From Candidatus Pseudomonas phytovorans (GTDB lineage: Bacteria; Pseudomonadota; Gammaproteobacteria; Pseudomonadales; Pseudomonadaceae), in contig CP119325.1 of NCBI GenBank assembly GCA_029202525.1, positions 5,306,001 to 5,370,000 of the forward strand: a stretch of DNA of 64,000 nucleotides, written 5' to 3'. Positions 10,877-19,464 of the stretch are shown in pieces. The notes under the pieces are model-generated. The model saw only the letters and a list, made by a program, of their open reading frames with translations, did no database searches and was not told the origin of the DNA. The stretch's first letter is position 1, and each line of letters opens with the position of its first letter. A program made the translations under genes and the position numbers.

Positions 10877-13333
10877 CTAGCGAAACGTGCCAGGCGCCCG
10901 CTGCAACAGAGGCCGGGCGGCGATCCGTTGGCGCTGCAGACTGTCACAGGTAAACACCTGGGGGCGTTCGATCAGGTAGCCCTGGGCGTAATCCACGCCG
11001 ATTTCCTGCAGGGCCTGCTCGATCAAGGGTGTTTCGACAAACTCGGCGATGGTGCGCTTGCCCATGACATGGCCGATGTGATTGATGACCTCGACCATGG
11101 CCCGGTTGATCGGGTCGTCGAGCATGTCCTTGACGAAACTGCCGTCGATCTTCAAGTAATCCACGGGCAAATGCTTGAGGTAGGCGAACGACGACATGCC
11201 GGCGCAGAAGTCGTCGAGCGAGAAGCGGCAACCCAGCCCCTTCAACTCGTTGATGAAGCGGATGGCGCTGCCCAGGTTGGCGATGGCGCTGGTTTCGGTG
11301 ATTTCGAAACAGATCATCCGTGGCGGTATGGCGTATTCGACAAACAACCGCTGCAGGTAATCGAGGAACTTGTCATCGCCAATGCTCGACCCCGACAGGT
11401 TGATGGCGCAGATCGACAGCGGCCCTTCACGCCCTTCGTCCAGGCACTGGCGGATTACCTGGAATACATTGCGCACCACCCAACGGTCCAGCGCAGTCAT
11501 CAGGCCGTAGCGCTCGGCCGCCGGGATGAAGCTGCTGGGCAGGATGGTGCGGCCGCCTTCGTCGTACAGGCGCAGCAGGATTTCGATATGGCCCGGGCCT
11601 TCGAAGGTTTTCAGCGGGGCTATTTCCTGTGCGTACAGGCAGAAGCGGTTTTCTTCCAGGGCCACGTGCAAACGCTGGATCCAGGCCATTTCGCCAAAAC
11701 GCATGGACAGTTCGCTGTCGTCGGCGTGGTACACCTGCACGCGGTTGCGCCCCTTCTCCTTGGCCATGTAGCAGGCCATGTCGGCGGCGCGCAGCGAAGT
11801 TTCCAGGGTGCCGGGGGCTTGGGCCATGTGCACCAGGCCGACACTGACCGTGGTGACAAACGGCCGCCCCTTCCACACAAAGTGCAGGCTTTGCACCATC
11901 TGGCGCAGTTGCTCGGCAATGCGCTCGGCCTGGTCAGGCGGGCAGCTTTCCAACAACACGCCAAACTCGTCGCCACCCAGCCGGGCCAGCGTGTCACCTT
12001 CGCGCAGGCCGGATTGCAGCACGGCGCAGATGTGCCGCAGCAATTCGTCGCCAGCGGCATGCCCGCAGGTGTCGTTCACCAGCTTGAACTGGTCAAGGTC
12101 AAGGAACATCAGCGAATGCCGCCCGGCCTGGCGCGCCAGGCCGTTCAGCGCCTGTTCCAGGCGGTATTCGAACTCACGGCGGTTGGCGAGACCGGTCAGG
12201 GCGTCATGGGTGGCCTGCCAGGACAGGTTGGCAATGTACTGCCGCTCCTGGGTCATGTCATGCAGCACCAGCACGATGCCGCTGAGCTGGCCGTCACTGA
12301 CGATCGGCGAACCCACCAGGTTGACCGACACGGTGCTGCCGTCCAGGCGCTGGATCAGGCGGGCATGCTCGGCACCACCCTTGAGGCTGCCGCCAAGCAC
12401 CTGTTCAACCAGGCTACGGCCGTCTTCCTCGGCCTGTTCGTCCACCAGGCTGAACAGTGCCGACAGCGGCAGGCCTTGGGCCTGGCCAGACTGCCAGTGG
12501 GTCAGTAGCTCGGCGGCGGGGTTCATGTAGCCGATGCAGCCATCCACGTCGGTGGTAATGACCGCATCGCCAATGGCCTGCAAGGTGGTCTGTGCCCGCT
12601 CTTTTTCTTCCTGCAGGGCGCTGGCAAAGGCCTGACGCTGGGCCAGCAGCTTGCTGGAGCGGCGCCAGGCGATAGCAATGAGGAACATCGCTGTCAGCAG
12701 GTTGGTGATCAGCAGCACCCGCAGCAGCATGCGCGAGCCTTCACCCAAGGCATCGCTGAACGCTTTGGCAGCAGGCGTGACCCCTTCGTTGATGGCGACG
12801 ATGCGGGCCTTCCAGCCACTGACCGTTTGCGCATCGACCGAACCCGCGTTGAAACGCTGGCGCATTTCATCAGCCAGCACATTCAGCTTGGCCAGGTAGT
12901 CGTCACCAATGCTCCAGTAGTCGATGGCCGTCTGCATGTAACTGATGCTGCGAAAGTTGCGGTAGAACCAGATGATCCCTGCAACATCGTCGGGGTGGTT
13001 GCCACCCTGCAGCACGGCCTGACGGGCGGCGTCCAGGTCAGGGTTGGGCTTGTCCAGCACTTCACGTACCCGCTGGTCGCCCTGGGGAACGGTTATGGCC
13101 TGGCGATAACGCTGGTAGGTGCGTTCGTCATTGGTTTCGGCGTATAGGGTGAGGTAGTAGATGGCATCTTTCTGCGCCTTGGACCATAGGCTTTCGCCCG
13201 CGACATAGGCGCGCACGGCCGAGAGCGTATAAAGGCTGAGGCTGCCCAGCGCCACCTGGAATACCACGACGGCGATGAAAGGCCAGGTGATACCCAGCAG
13301 CTTCGGCGCTTCGAGTGTGCGATGTCCCTTCAT
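10877..13333 (-). CDS. Membrane-bound PAS-GGDEF-EAL protein (cyclic-di-GMP turnover)
   Basis: Sensor protein of 818 residues acting in c-di-GMP metabolism. ATG 13333 (MKGHRTLEAPKLLG) is preceded by AGGGA; the longer frame upstream is not conserved-looking. Order: N-terminal membrane helix (about 14-38), an extracytoplasmic helical region of about 170 residues, a second membrane helix (LITNLLTAMFLIAIAWRR), a PAS domain (ITTDVDGCIGYMNPAAELL), GGDEF (ARLGGDEFGVLLE) with an upstream RxxD inhibitory site (REGD), and an EAL domain. The EAL signature reads EILLRL, with downstream NLSG, FEITETSA, LDDFCAGMSSF and QGYLIERP preserved, so both activities are possible. Confidence 0.9.
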   Translation of the reverse strand: MKGHRTLEAPKLLGITWPFIAVVVFQVALGSLSLYTLSAVRAYVAGESLWSKAQKDAIYYLTLYAETNDERTYQRYRQAITVPQGDQRVREVLDKPNPDLDAARQAVLQGGNHPDDVAGIIWFYRNFRSISYMQTAIDYWSIGDDYLAKLNVLADEMRQRFNAGSVDAQTVSGWKARIVAINEGVTPAAKAFSDALGEGSRMLLRVLLITNLLTAMFLIAIAWRRSSKLLAQRQAFASALQEEKERAQTTLQAIGDAVITTDVDGCIGYMNPAAELLTHWQSGQAQGLPLSALFSLVDEQAEEDGRSLVEQVLGGSLKGGAEHARLIQRLDGSTVSVNLVGSPIVSDGQLSGIVLVLHDMTQERQYIANLSWQATHDALTGLANRREFEYRLEQALNGLARQAGRHSLMFLDLDQFKLVNDTCGHAAGDELLRHICAVLQSGLREGDTLARLGGDEFGVLLESCPPDQAERIAEQLRQMVQSLHFVWKGRPFVTTVSVGLVHMAQAPGTLETSLRAADMACYMAKEKGRNRVQVYHADDSELSMRFGEMAWIQRLHVALEENRFCLYAQEIAPLKTFEGPGHIEILLRLYDEGGRTILPSSFIPAAERYGLMTALDRWVVRNVFQVIRQCLDEGREGPLSICAINLSGSSIGDDKFLDYLQRLFVEYAIPPRMICFEITETSAIANLGSAIRFINELKGLGCRFSLDDFCAGMSSFAYLKHLPVDYLKIDGSFVKDMLDDPINRAMVEVINHIGHVMGKRTIAEFVETPLIEQALQEIGVDYAQGYLIERPQVFTCDSLQRQRIAARPLLQRAPGTFR

Positions 13334-13457
13334 GGAATCCCTGTCACAGAGCAGATAAGGCGCAAATCGACCCAGACAAGCACAGCGTAGGCCATATGCC
13401 ATCGTTGTGGAGGGGATTTTTATGACAAGGGATCGGGGAATTTGGGCAGCGAAAAGA

Positions 13458-15290
13458 TCAGCTTTGTTGCAGGTGCCCATACAGCTTGGCGTACAACCCG
13501 CCTTCGGCAATCAGCTGCTGGTGGTCGCCATCTTCGGCCACATGCCCACCGTCGAACACCAACACCCGGTCGGCCTGCTTAACCGCCGACAGGCGGTGGG
13601 CGATGATCAGCGTGGTGCGGCCACTGAGGAAGCGCGCCAGGGCCTGGTGCAGGTTGTACTCGGTGGCGGCGTCCAGGGCGGAGGTCGCCTCGTCGAGGAT
13701 CACCACCTTCGGCTCGGCCAGCACCATGCGGGCAATAGCCAGGCGCTGGCGCTGCCCGCCAGACAAGCGCACGCCGGAACGCCCTACCACACTGTCCAGG
13801 CCCTGCGGCAAGGCTGCGATGGTGGCATCCAGCTGGGCGATGCGCAGCGCCTGCCAGCACGCGTCGTCGCTGCTGTCGCGGCCCATGGTCAGGTTGGCGC
13901 GCACGGTATCGTTGAACAGCGACGGGTGCTGCAACACCACCGCGACGTTTTCGCGCAGGGTTTCCAGGCCGACTTCCTGCAGGCTGGCACCACCAAAGCG
14001 AATGGTCCCGGCCTGGGCGCTGTAAAGGCCCAGCAGCAGTTGCACCAGCGTGCTCTTGCCACCGCCACTGGCGCCGACAATCGCCACCTTTTCGCCCGGG
14101 GCAATGGACAGGTCAAGGTTTTCCAGCACCGGCTCGTCGGCGTAGGCAAAGCGCAAGTCGCGCACTTCGATACCCACCGTCTCGCGGCCGGCGAACGGGT
14201 CGCTGGCAGCCGGGTACTGCGGCTCGTCATCGCGCGCCAGCAGCTCGTTCAGGCGGCTCAGCGCACCGCCGGCAGCGTAGTAGGCATATTGCAGGTTGAG
14301 CAGCTGCTCCACCGGGCCGATCATGAACCACAGGTAGCTGAACACGGCCAGCATCTGGCCGATCGACAGGTCGGAGAACAGCACGGTCAGCATGGCAGCG
14401 GCGCGGAAGATATCGATGCCGAACTGGAACAGCAAGCCACTGGCACGGCCACTGGCATCGCTCTTCCACTGCGAATCCACGGCATAGTCACGCACTTCGC
14501 GGGCGCGCAGGCCCAAGCGGCCAAGGAAGTAGCCCTGGCGGTTGCTGGCACGGATTTCCTGGATGGCATCGAGGGTTTCCGTCAGCGCCTGGGTGAAACG
14601 CGCGGTGCTGTCGTTCTCAAGCTTTTTCAGGTGTTTGACGCGTTTGCCCAACTGCACGGTGAAGTAGATCACCAGCGGGTTGAACAGCAAGATCAGCAAG
14701 GCCAGTTGCCAATGCATCCAGATCAGGATCGCCGCTGTGCCGGTCAGGGTCAGCATGGCCACCAGGAAGCGGCTGAGGGTTTCGCCAACGAACTTGTCGA
14801 GAGTGTCCAGGTCGGTCACCAGGTGGGTGGTTACCGTGCCACTGCCCAGGCTTTCGTATTCCTTCAGCGATATGCGCTTGAGCCGCTCGATCAGGCGGAT
14901 GCGCAGGCGGTAGACGATATCCTTGGCCAAACCGGCGAACAGCTTGGCCTGCACCACGTTGAAGGCCAAGGCGGCCACACGCAGGCACAAAGTAAGCGCC
15001 AGCATCAGCCCGATATAGCCGGCTGCCACTTGCCAGTTGGCGGGCAGCAGCTGGTTCATCCACTTGAGCGCAGCATCGCCATGGCCAAGCAGCACTTCAT
15101 CCACCAGCAGCGGCAACAGCAACGGGATAGGCACGCTGCAGCAGGCCGCCAGCACGGCGATGAGGTTGGCGGACCAGAGGTTTTTCTTGTGATGCAGGGC
15201 CAGGCGGCGGATTTCCGCCCAGCTCAGTCGATCGCCCGCAGTGTGAGGCTTGCCCGGCACCGGGTCGGGTGACCCAGGCACATCAAGCAC
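13458..15290 (-). CDS. ABC exporter, fused membrane and ATPase domains
   Basis: Half-size ABC exporter of 610 residues (homodimer expected) of the MsbA/multidrug type; substrate unknown. Residues about 30-330 form six membrane helices with the intracellular coupling loops. The ATPase has Walker A GASGGGKST, signature LSGGQRQRLAIAR, Walker B VVILDEATSALD and the switch histidine in IIAHRLSAV. The N-terminal 25 residues are hydrophilic and proline-rich. Its start overlaps the stop of the preceding DsbA-like gene by 8 bases, so translation is coupled. The divergent spacing to the GGDEF/EAL gene downstream is 124 bases with no other gene. Confidence 0.92.
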   Translation of the reverse strand: MLDVPGSPDPVPGKPHTAGDRLSWAEIRRLALHHKKNLWSANLIAVLAACCSVPIPLLLPLLVDEVLLGHGDAALKWMNQLLPANWQVAAGYIGLMLALTLCLRVAALAFNVVQAKLFAGLAKDIVYRLRIRLIERLKRISLKEYESLGSGTVTTHLVTDLDTLDKFVGETLSRFLVAMLTLTGTAAILIWMHWQLALLILLFNPLVIYFTVQLGKRVKHLKKLENDSTARFTQALTETLDAIQEIRASNRQGYFLGRLGLRAREVRDYAVDSQWKSDASGRASGLLFQFGIDIFRAAAMLTVLFSDLSIGQMLAVFSYLWFMIGPVEQLLNLQYAYYAAGGALSRLNELLARDDEPQYPAASDPFAGRETVGIEVRDLRFAYADEPVLENLDLSIAPGEKVAIVGASGGGKSTLVQLLLGLYSAQAGTIRFGGASLQEVGLETLRENVAVVLQHPSLFNDTVRANLTMGRDSSDDACWQALRIAQLDATIAALPQGLDSVVGRSGVRLSGGQRQRLAIARMVLAEPKVVILDEATSALDAATEYNLHQALARFLSGRTTLIIAHRLSAVKQADRVLVFDGGHVAEDGDHQQLIAEGGLYAKLYGHLQQS

Positions 15291-15915
15291 AGGCGGCCTG
15301 CTGCAGCCAGCGGCCGAGCAAGGGTTGCAGGCGCTCCAGCGGCTGGTAGCCGTTGGTCAGCAGGGCCAGTTGGCCATTGCGCTCGGCCAGCAGGGTCGGG
15401 AAACCGGCGATACCCAGGCCCTGTGCCCAACTGAAATCGGCAGCGGTGGCGGCGCGGGTATCGGCACGTGCGAAGGTTTCGGCAAACACCGCGCGGTCGA
15501 AACCGCACTGTGAAGCCAGCTCGACCAGCTGGGGTGCCGTGGTCACGTCCACGCCCTGCTCGTAGAACGAACGCTGGATCAGCGCCAGCAGCGGCCAGAC
15601 GCGCTCGGCGTCCAGCTCGCGGGCAGTGACCAGGGCGCGGCAGGCCGGTTCGGTGTCGTAGACGAAGCCGTCAGGCATGGCCCCGTCAAAACGAAACGGC
15701 TGGCCGGTAGCTTCGGCCACCGCTTCCCAGTGTTCGAGGATGTACTTGCGGGTAGAGCTGTCCAGAGCGCTGCCGCCGGTGCGCAGCCCGCCCGGCACCA
15801 CACGGGTGGCAACGCCCGCCTCACGCGCCTGGGCGATCAGGGCGGCGGCTACCGGCGCGAAACCCCAGCACCAGGAGCACATCGGGTCCATCACATAGAT
15901 CAGGCGTGCAGACAT
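15283..15915 (-). CDS. DsbA-family thiol oxidoreductase
   Basis: Thioredoxin-fold protein of 210 residues with the active-site pair C13-S-W-C16 (MDPMCSWCWGF) almost at the N-terminus and no signal peptide, so cytoplasmic. The helical insert and the AQGLGIAGFPTLL stretch with the cis-proline are those of the DsbA/FrnE-like subfamily (2-hydroxychromene-2-carboxylate isomerase/DsbA clan). Partner and substrate are unknown. It starts 3 bases after the trhO stop and overlaps the ABC exporter start, so trhO, this gene and the exporter form one unit. Confidence 0.87.
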   Translation of the reverse strand: MSARLIYVMDPMCSWCWGFAPVAAALIAQAREAGVATRVVPGGLRTGGSALDSSTRKYILEHWEAVAEATGQPFRFDGAMPDGFVYDTEPACRALVTARELDAERVWPLLALIQRSFYEQGVDVTTAPQLVELASQCGFDRAVFAETFARADTRAATAADFSWAQGLGIAGFPTLLAERNGQLALLTNGYQPLERLQPLLGRWLQQAACA

Positions 15916-15918
15916 GCA

Positions 15919-16851
15919 TCAAGCCTCGGCTTTGTAGTTGAAACCGATCGGGTGCGGCAGGTTGCGGGCCTTGGCCAGCTCGATCTGCTTCTGCCGGTCG
16001 ATGGCGCTGCGCCGGGTCTTCTCGCTCAGGGTGTCCCAGCAGTGTGGGCAGCTGACACCTGGCGAGTAGTGCTCGGACGCGCGCTCCTCTGCATTGATCG
16101 GGTGGCGGCAGGCGTGGCACTGGTCGTACTCGCCTTCGCTCAGGTCATGGCGCACCGTGACGCGGTTGTCGAAGACGAAGCAGTCGCCGTCCCACAGGCT
16201 TTCTTCCTGAGGCACTTCTTCGAAGTACTTCAGCACGCCACCCTTAAGATGATAGACCGCCTCGAAGCCTTCACCGAGCATGTAGCTGGAGGCTTTTTCA
16301 CAACGAATGCCGCCGGTGCAGAACATGGCCACTTTCTTGTGCTTGCTCGGGTCGAAGTTGGCCTTGATGTACTCCGGGAACTCACGGAAGGTTTCGGTTT
16401 TCGGGTCCATCGCGCCCTTGAAAGTGCCGATGGCCACTTCATAGTCGTTGCGGGTGTCGATCAGCAGCACTTCCGGGTCGCTGATCAGCGCGTTCCAGTC
16501 CTTGGGCTCGACATAGGTGCCGACCGCCTGGTTCGGGTCCACGCCCGGCACGCCGAGGGTGACGATCTCTTTTTTCAGCTTGACCTTGGTGCGGTAGAAC
16601 GGCTGCTCGTCACAGTACGACTCTTTATGGTCGACATCGACCAGGCGCGGGTCGTTGCGCAGCCAGGCCAGCAGGCCGTCGATGCCTTCGCGGGTGGCCG
16701 ACACGGTGCCGTTGATGCCTTCGTGGGCCAGCAGCAGGGTGCCTTTGACGTCATTGTCGAGCATGGCCTTGAGCAGCGGCTCGCGCAGCTCGACGTAGTC
16801 TTGCAGGGTGACGAACTTGTACAGCGCCGCGACGACGATGGGTTGGGACAT
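15919..16851 (-). CDS. trhO: tRNA uridine(34) hydroxylase
   Basis: Oxygen-dependent hydroxylation of U34 to ho5U in tRNAs, the first step to the cmo5U-type wobble modification. The 310 residues comprise an N-terminal ferredoxin-like domain (FVTLQDYVELREPL, GTLLLAHEGINGT), a rhodanese domain with the catalytic cysteine in MFCTGGIRCEKAS, and a C-terminal Cys-rich segment (CHACRHP and CPHCWDTLSEKTR) typical of the longer YceA/TrhO proteins. First gene of the trhO/DsbA-like/ABC unit; the start ATG 16851 follows GGAGAACCTGCTTC. Confidence 0.93.
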   Translation of the reverse strand: MSQPIVVAALYKFVTLQDYVELREPLLKAMLDNDVKGTLLLAHEGINGTVSATREGIDGLLAWLRNDPRLVDVDHKESYCDEQPFYRTKVKLKKEIVTLGVPGVDPNQAVGTYVEPKDWNALISDPEVLLIDTRNDYEVAIGTFKGAMDPKTETFREFPEYIKANFDPSKHKKVAMFCTGGIRCEKASSYMLGEGFEAVYHLKGGVLKYFEEVPQEESLWDGDCFVFDNRVTVRHDLSEGEYDQCHACRHPINAEERASEHYSPGVSCPHCWDTLSEKTRRSAIDRQKQIELAKARNLPHPIGFNYKAEA

Positions 16852-16901
16852 GAAGCAGGTTCTCCAGGTGGTTGCCCTCGTAAGGGGCGGACCGGATTGA
16901 C

Positions 16902-16931
16902 AAATAAAAACGCGCCGACAAGCGGCGCGTT
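16902..16931 (-). terminator. Rho-independent terminator after bolA-like gene
   Basis: Stem AACGCGCCG (16909-16917) / CGGCGCGTT (16923-16931), loop ACAAG. On the minus strand the stem runs into TTTTTATTTG, a good uridine tail. It closes the DUF2059-bolA unit before trhO. Confidence 0.85.
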
Positions 16932-16960
16932 GCGAATTCTACCAGAACGTCAGAAAGGTT

Positions 16961-17257
16961 TCAGTGCCCGCCGCCCGCGCACACTGGCGAAGCCGGTGCC
17001 ACACCGACCTTGGCCCATTCTTCGGCGGTATAGGTATGAATCGCCAGGGCATGAATCTCGCCCATCAGCTCACCCATGGTGGCGTAAACCTTCTGGTGGC
17101 GCTTGACGCTGTTCAACCCGGCAAACTGCTCGCTGACGATCACTGCCTTGTAGTGGGTCTCCTGACCACGACTGTGCATGTGACTTTCGTCGAGCACCTG
17201 CAGGTGCTGCGGCGCCAGGGCGCCCAGCTGTTGTTCAATGCGCTGTTGCATGGTCAT
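16961..17257 (-). CDS. BolA-family protein
   Basis: Small cytoplasmic protein of 98 residues with the BolA fold: MQQRIEQQLGALAPQHLQVLDESHMHS, then THYKAVIVSEQFAGLNSVKRHQKVYATMGELM, the BolA signature helix-turn. Family members bind [2Fe-2S] clusters together with monothiol glutaredoxins; the histidine in NSVKRHQKVY is the conserved ligand. The tail CAGGGH carries an extra cysteine and histidine. Start may be MTM or the internal MQQ two codons later. It lies 10 bases after the DUF2059 gene and is followed by a clear terminator. Confidence 0.9.
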   Translation of the reverse strand: MTMQQRIEQQLGALAPQHLQVLDESHMHSRGQETHYKAVIVSEQFAGLNSVKRHQKVYATMGELMGEIHALAIHTYTAEEWAKVGVAPASPVCAGGGH

Positions 17258-17267
17258 TGCGGCGTGC

Positions 17268-17792
17268 TCACTTCTTGGCAGGGACGGCGGCCTTGCCAGC
17301 GTTAGGGTCCAGTTCCTTGGTCATGTCTTCCAGCAGCTTGTTCACCACCGGCACCGCTGGCTCCAGGCTCTGCTGGGTCAGCTGGGCCGACTGCTGGGTA
17401 ACCTTGGGCATTTCACGCAGCACTTTCTTGCCCAGCGGCGATTCGTAGAACTTGACCAGGTCTTTCAGCTCTTGCTCGGTGAAGGTCTGGGTGTACAGGT
17501 CGACCATCTTCGGCTTCAGCTTGTTCCAGCCGATGGCGCTGTCCAGCGCGGCGTTGGCCTTGGCCTGGTAGCTTGCCAGCACCGGCTGCTTGGCGGCCGG
17601 GGCCTTGGTCTGGGCGAAGCGCTGCGCGAACATCTGCTGCACTTGCATGTACACCGGAGTGCCCAGCTTGTCGGCGTTGGCCAGGGTCAGGAATTTCTCG
17701 GCAGCAGCGTTGTGGCTGGCGGTGGCAGCGAGTACCTGGCCGCTGGCGCAAGCCAGGGCAACGGCGGCACAAAGGACACGGAGACGGGTCAT
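17268..17792 (-). CDS. Exported DUF2059-domain protein
   Basis: Protein of 174 residues with a signal peptide (MTRLRVLCAAVALACASGQVL, cleavage probably after VLA or LAA). The helical DUF2059 domain contains FTEQELKDLVKFYESPLGKKVLREMP, the recognisable core of this family. Function unknown; periplasmic location expected. The tail is alanine/lysine-rich. It is transcribed with the bolA-like gene and divergent from fumC, whose start is about 155 bases away. Confidence 0.88.
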   Translation of the reverse strand: MTRLRVLCAAVALACASGQVLAATASHNAAAEKFLTLANADKLGTPVYMQVQQMFAQRFAQTKAPAAKQPVLASYQAKANAALDSAIGWNKLKPKMVDLYTQTFTEQELKDLVKFYESPLGKKVLREMPKVTQQSAQLTQQSLEPAVPVVNKLLEDMTKELDPNAGKAAVPAKK

Positions 17793-17946
17793 TGCATTTC
17801 CTTCAAGGAGAGGGAGGCGGGTACCTCAGAGTAGAGCATTCTGCGCCGTGGTGGCGATGTGCTCAAGTGGCACGACGAGCGACGGAACCGCTCGGTCGAA
17901 TCAGGGCCTAAACTGCGATTTCGAACTACACAGGAGTGAGTACAGA

Positions 17947-19341
17947 ATGAGCCGTATCGAGACAGACAGCCTGGGCCCGGTCGAAGTTCCTGATGGCGCT
18001 TACTGGGGTGCGCAAACCCAGCGTTCGCTGATCAACTTCGCCATTGGCAAGGAACGCATGCCCCTTGCGGTGCTGCACGCCCTGGCGCTGATCAAGAAGG
18101 CCGCGGCACGCGTCAACGACCGCAATGGCGACCTGCCGGCCGACATCGCTCGGCTGATCGAACAAGCCGCCGACGAAGTGCTGGGTGGCCAGCACGACGA
18201 CCAGTTCCCGTTGGTCGTCTGGCAGACCGGCAGCGGCACGCAAAGCAACATGAACGTCAACGAGGTGATCGCCGGGCGCGCCAACGAACTGGCCGGCAAA
18301 GGCCGCGGCGGCAAAGCGCCAGTACACCCCAACGACCACGTCAACCGCTCGCAAAGCTCCAACGACTGTTTCCCCACTGCAATGCACATTGCGGCTGCAC
18401 AGGCGGTGCACGAACAGCTGCTGCCGGCCATTGCCGAGCTGTCGTCGGGGCTGGCCGAGCTGTCGGCGCGCCACCACAAGCTGGTGAAGACCGGCCGCAC
18501 CCACATGATGGACGCCACGCCAATCACCTTTGGCCAGGAAGTGTCGGCTTACGTGGCACAACTTGACTACGCCCAACGCGCGATCCGCGCCACCCTGCCG
18601 GCGGTGTGCGAACTGGCCCAGGGCGGCACCGCCGTGGGGACCGGGCTTAATGCACCACACGGGTTCGCCGAAGCCATCGCCGCCGAGCTTGCGGCGGAGT
18701 CCGGCCTGCCGTTTGTCACCGCACCCAACAAGTTCGCCGCCCTTGCGGGCCACGAACCGCTGACCAGCCTGGCGGGCGCCCTGAAGACCCTGGCCGTGGC
18801 GCTGATGAAAATCGCCAACGACCTGCGCCTGCTGGGCTCCGGCCCACGCGCCGGGTTGGCCGAGGTGCGCCTGCCGGCCAACGAACCGGGCAGCTCGATC
18901 ATGCCGGGCAAGGTCAACCCGACCCAGTGCGAGGCGTTGTCGATGCTGGCCTGCCAGGTGCTGGGCAACGATGCAGCCATCGGTTTTGCCGCCAGCCAGG
19001 GACATTTGCAGCTGAACGTGTTCAAGCCGGTGATCATCCACAACCTGTTGCAGTCGATCGAACTGCTGGCCGATGGCTGTCGCAACTTCCAGCTGCATTG
19101 CGTGGCGGGCATCGAGCCGGATACCGAACAGATGGCTGCACACCTGGAGCGCGGGTTGATGCTGGTGACGGCGTTGAACCCGCATATCGGTTATGACAAG
19201 GCGGCGGAGATAGCCAAGAAGGCTTACAGCGAGGGCAAGACCTTGCGCGAAGCGGCGCTGGAGTTAAAGTATTTGACCAATGAGCAGTTTGACCAGTGGG
19301 TGCGGCCGGAGAACATGCTGGCACCGGGTGGCAAGGGCTAA
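17947..19341 (+). CDS. fumC: Class II fumarate hydratase
   Basis: Reversible hydration of fumarate to L-malate in the TCA cycle, iron-independent and oxygen-stable. ATG 17947 gives 464 residues starting MSRIETDSLGPVEVPDGAYWGAQTQ. Conserved fumarase/aspartase regions: SGTQSNMNVNEVIA, the NRSQSSNDCFPTAMHIAAA stretch, KTGRTHMMDATPITFGQE, and the catalytic loop GSSIMPGKVNPTQCE. The gene stands alone, divergent from the DUF2059 gene, and ends before a REP pair. The symbol reflects the class; pseudomonads often have two fumC copies. Confidence 0.96.
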   Translation: MSRIETDSLGPVEVPDGAYWGAQTQRSLINFAIGKERMPLAVLHALALIKKAAARVNDRNGDLPADIARLIEQAADEVLGGQHDDQFPLVVWQTGSGTQSNMNVNEVIAGRANELAGKGRGGKAPVHPNDHVNRSQSSNDCFPTAMHIAAAQAVHEQLLPAIAELSSGLAELSARHHKLVKTGRTHMMDATPITFGQEVSAYVAQLDYAQRAIRATLPAVCELAQGGTAVGTGLNAPHGFAEAIAAELAAESGLPFVTAPNKFAALAGHEPLTSLAGALKTLAVALMKIANDLRLLGSGPRAGLAEVRLPANEPGSSIMPGKVNPTQCEALSMLACQVLGNDAAIGFAASQGHLQLNVFKPVIIHNLLQSIELLADGCRNFQLHCVAGIEPDTEQMAAHLERGLMLVTALNPHIGYDKAAEIAKKAYSEGKTLREAALELKYLTNEQFDQWVRPENMLAPGGKG

Positions 19342-19351
19342 GTCATCTATA

Positions 19352-19460
19352 GCCGGTGCTGGCCTCTTCGCGGGTGAACCCGCTCCCACAGGGATATCAC
19401 ATCATTCAGCCCTGTGGTGATCCTGTGGGAGCGGGTTCAACCGCGAAGAGGCCGGTACAG
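19352..19460. repeat. REP inverted pair between fumC and the EamA transporter
   Basis: Arms about 19353-19392 and 19422-19459, core CGGGTGAACCCGCTCCCACAGG, with the right copy slightly diverged (GGTTCAACC). It sits between convergent genes, where it can end transcription from both sides. Confidence 0.9.
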
Positions 19461-19464
19461 GCGA

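Noticed and set aside
10025..12508. 827-codon plus-strand open frame
   Set aside because: Antisense shadow of the TenA-like and GGDEF/EAL genes; it crosses two real genes and their gap and shows no domain.
13407..15272. Plus-strand open frame with a plausible GGAGGGG-like ribosome site and ATG near 13422
   Set aside because: The encoded sequence is the antisense of the ABC exporter, with no family features; the purine run is chance.
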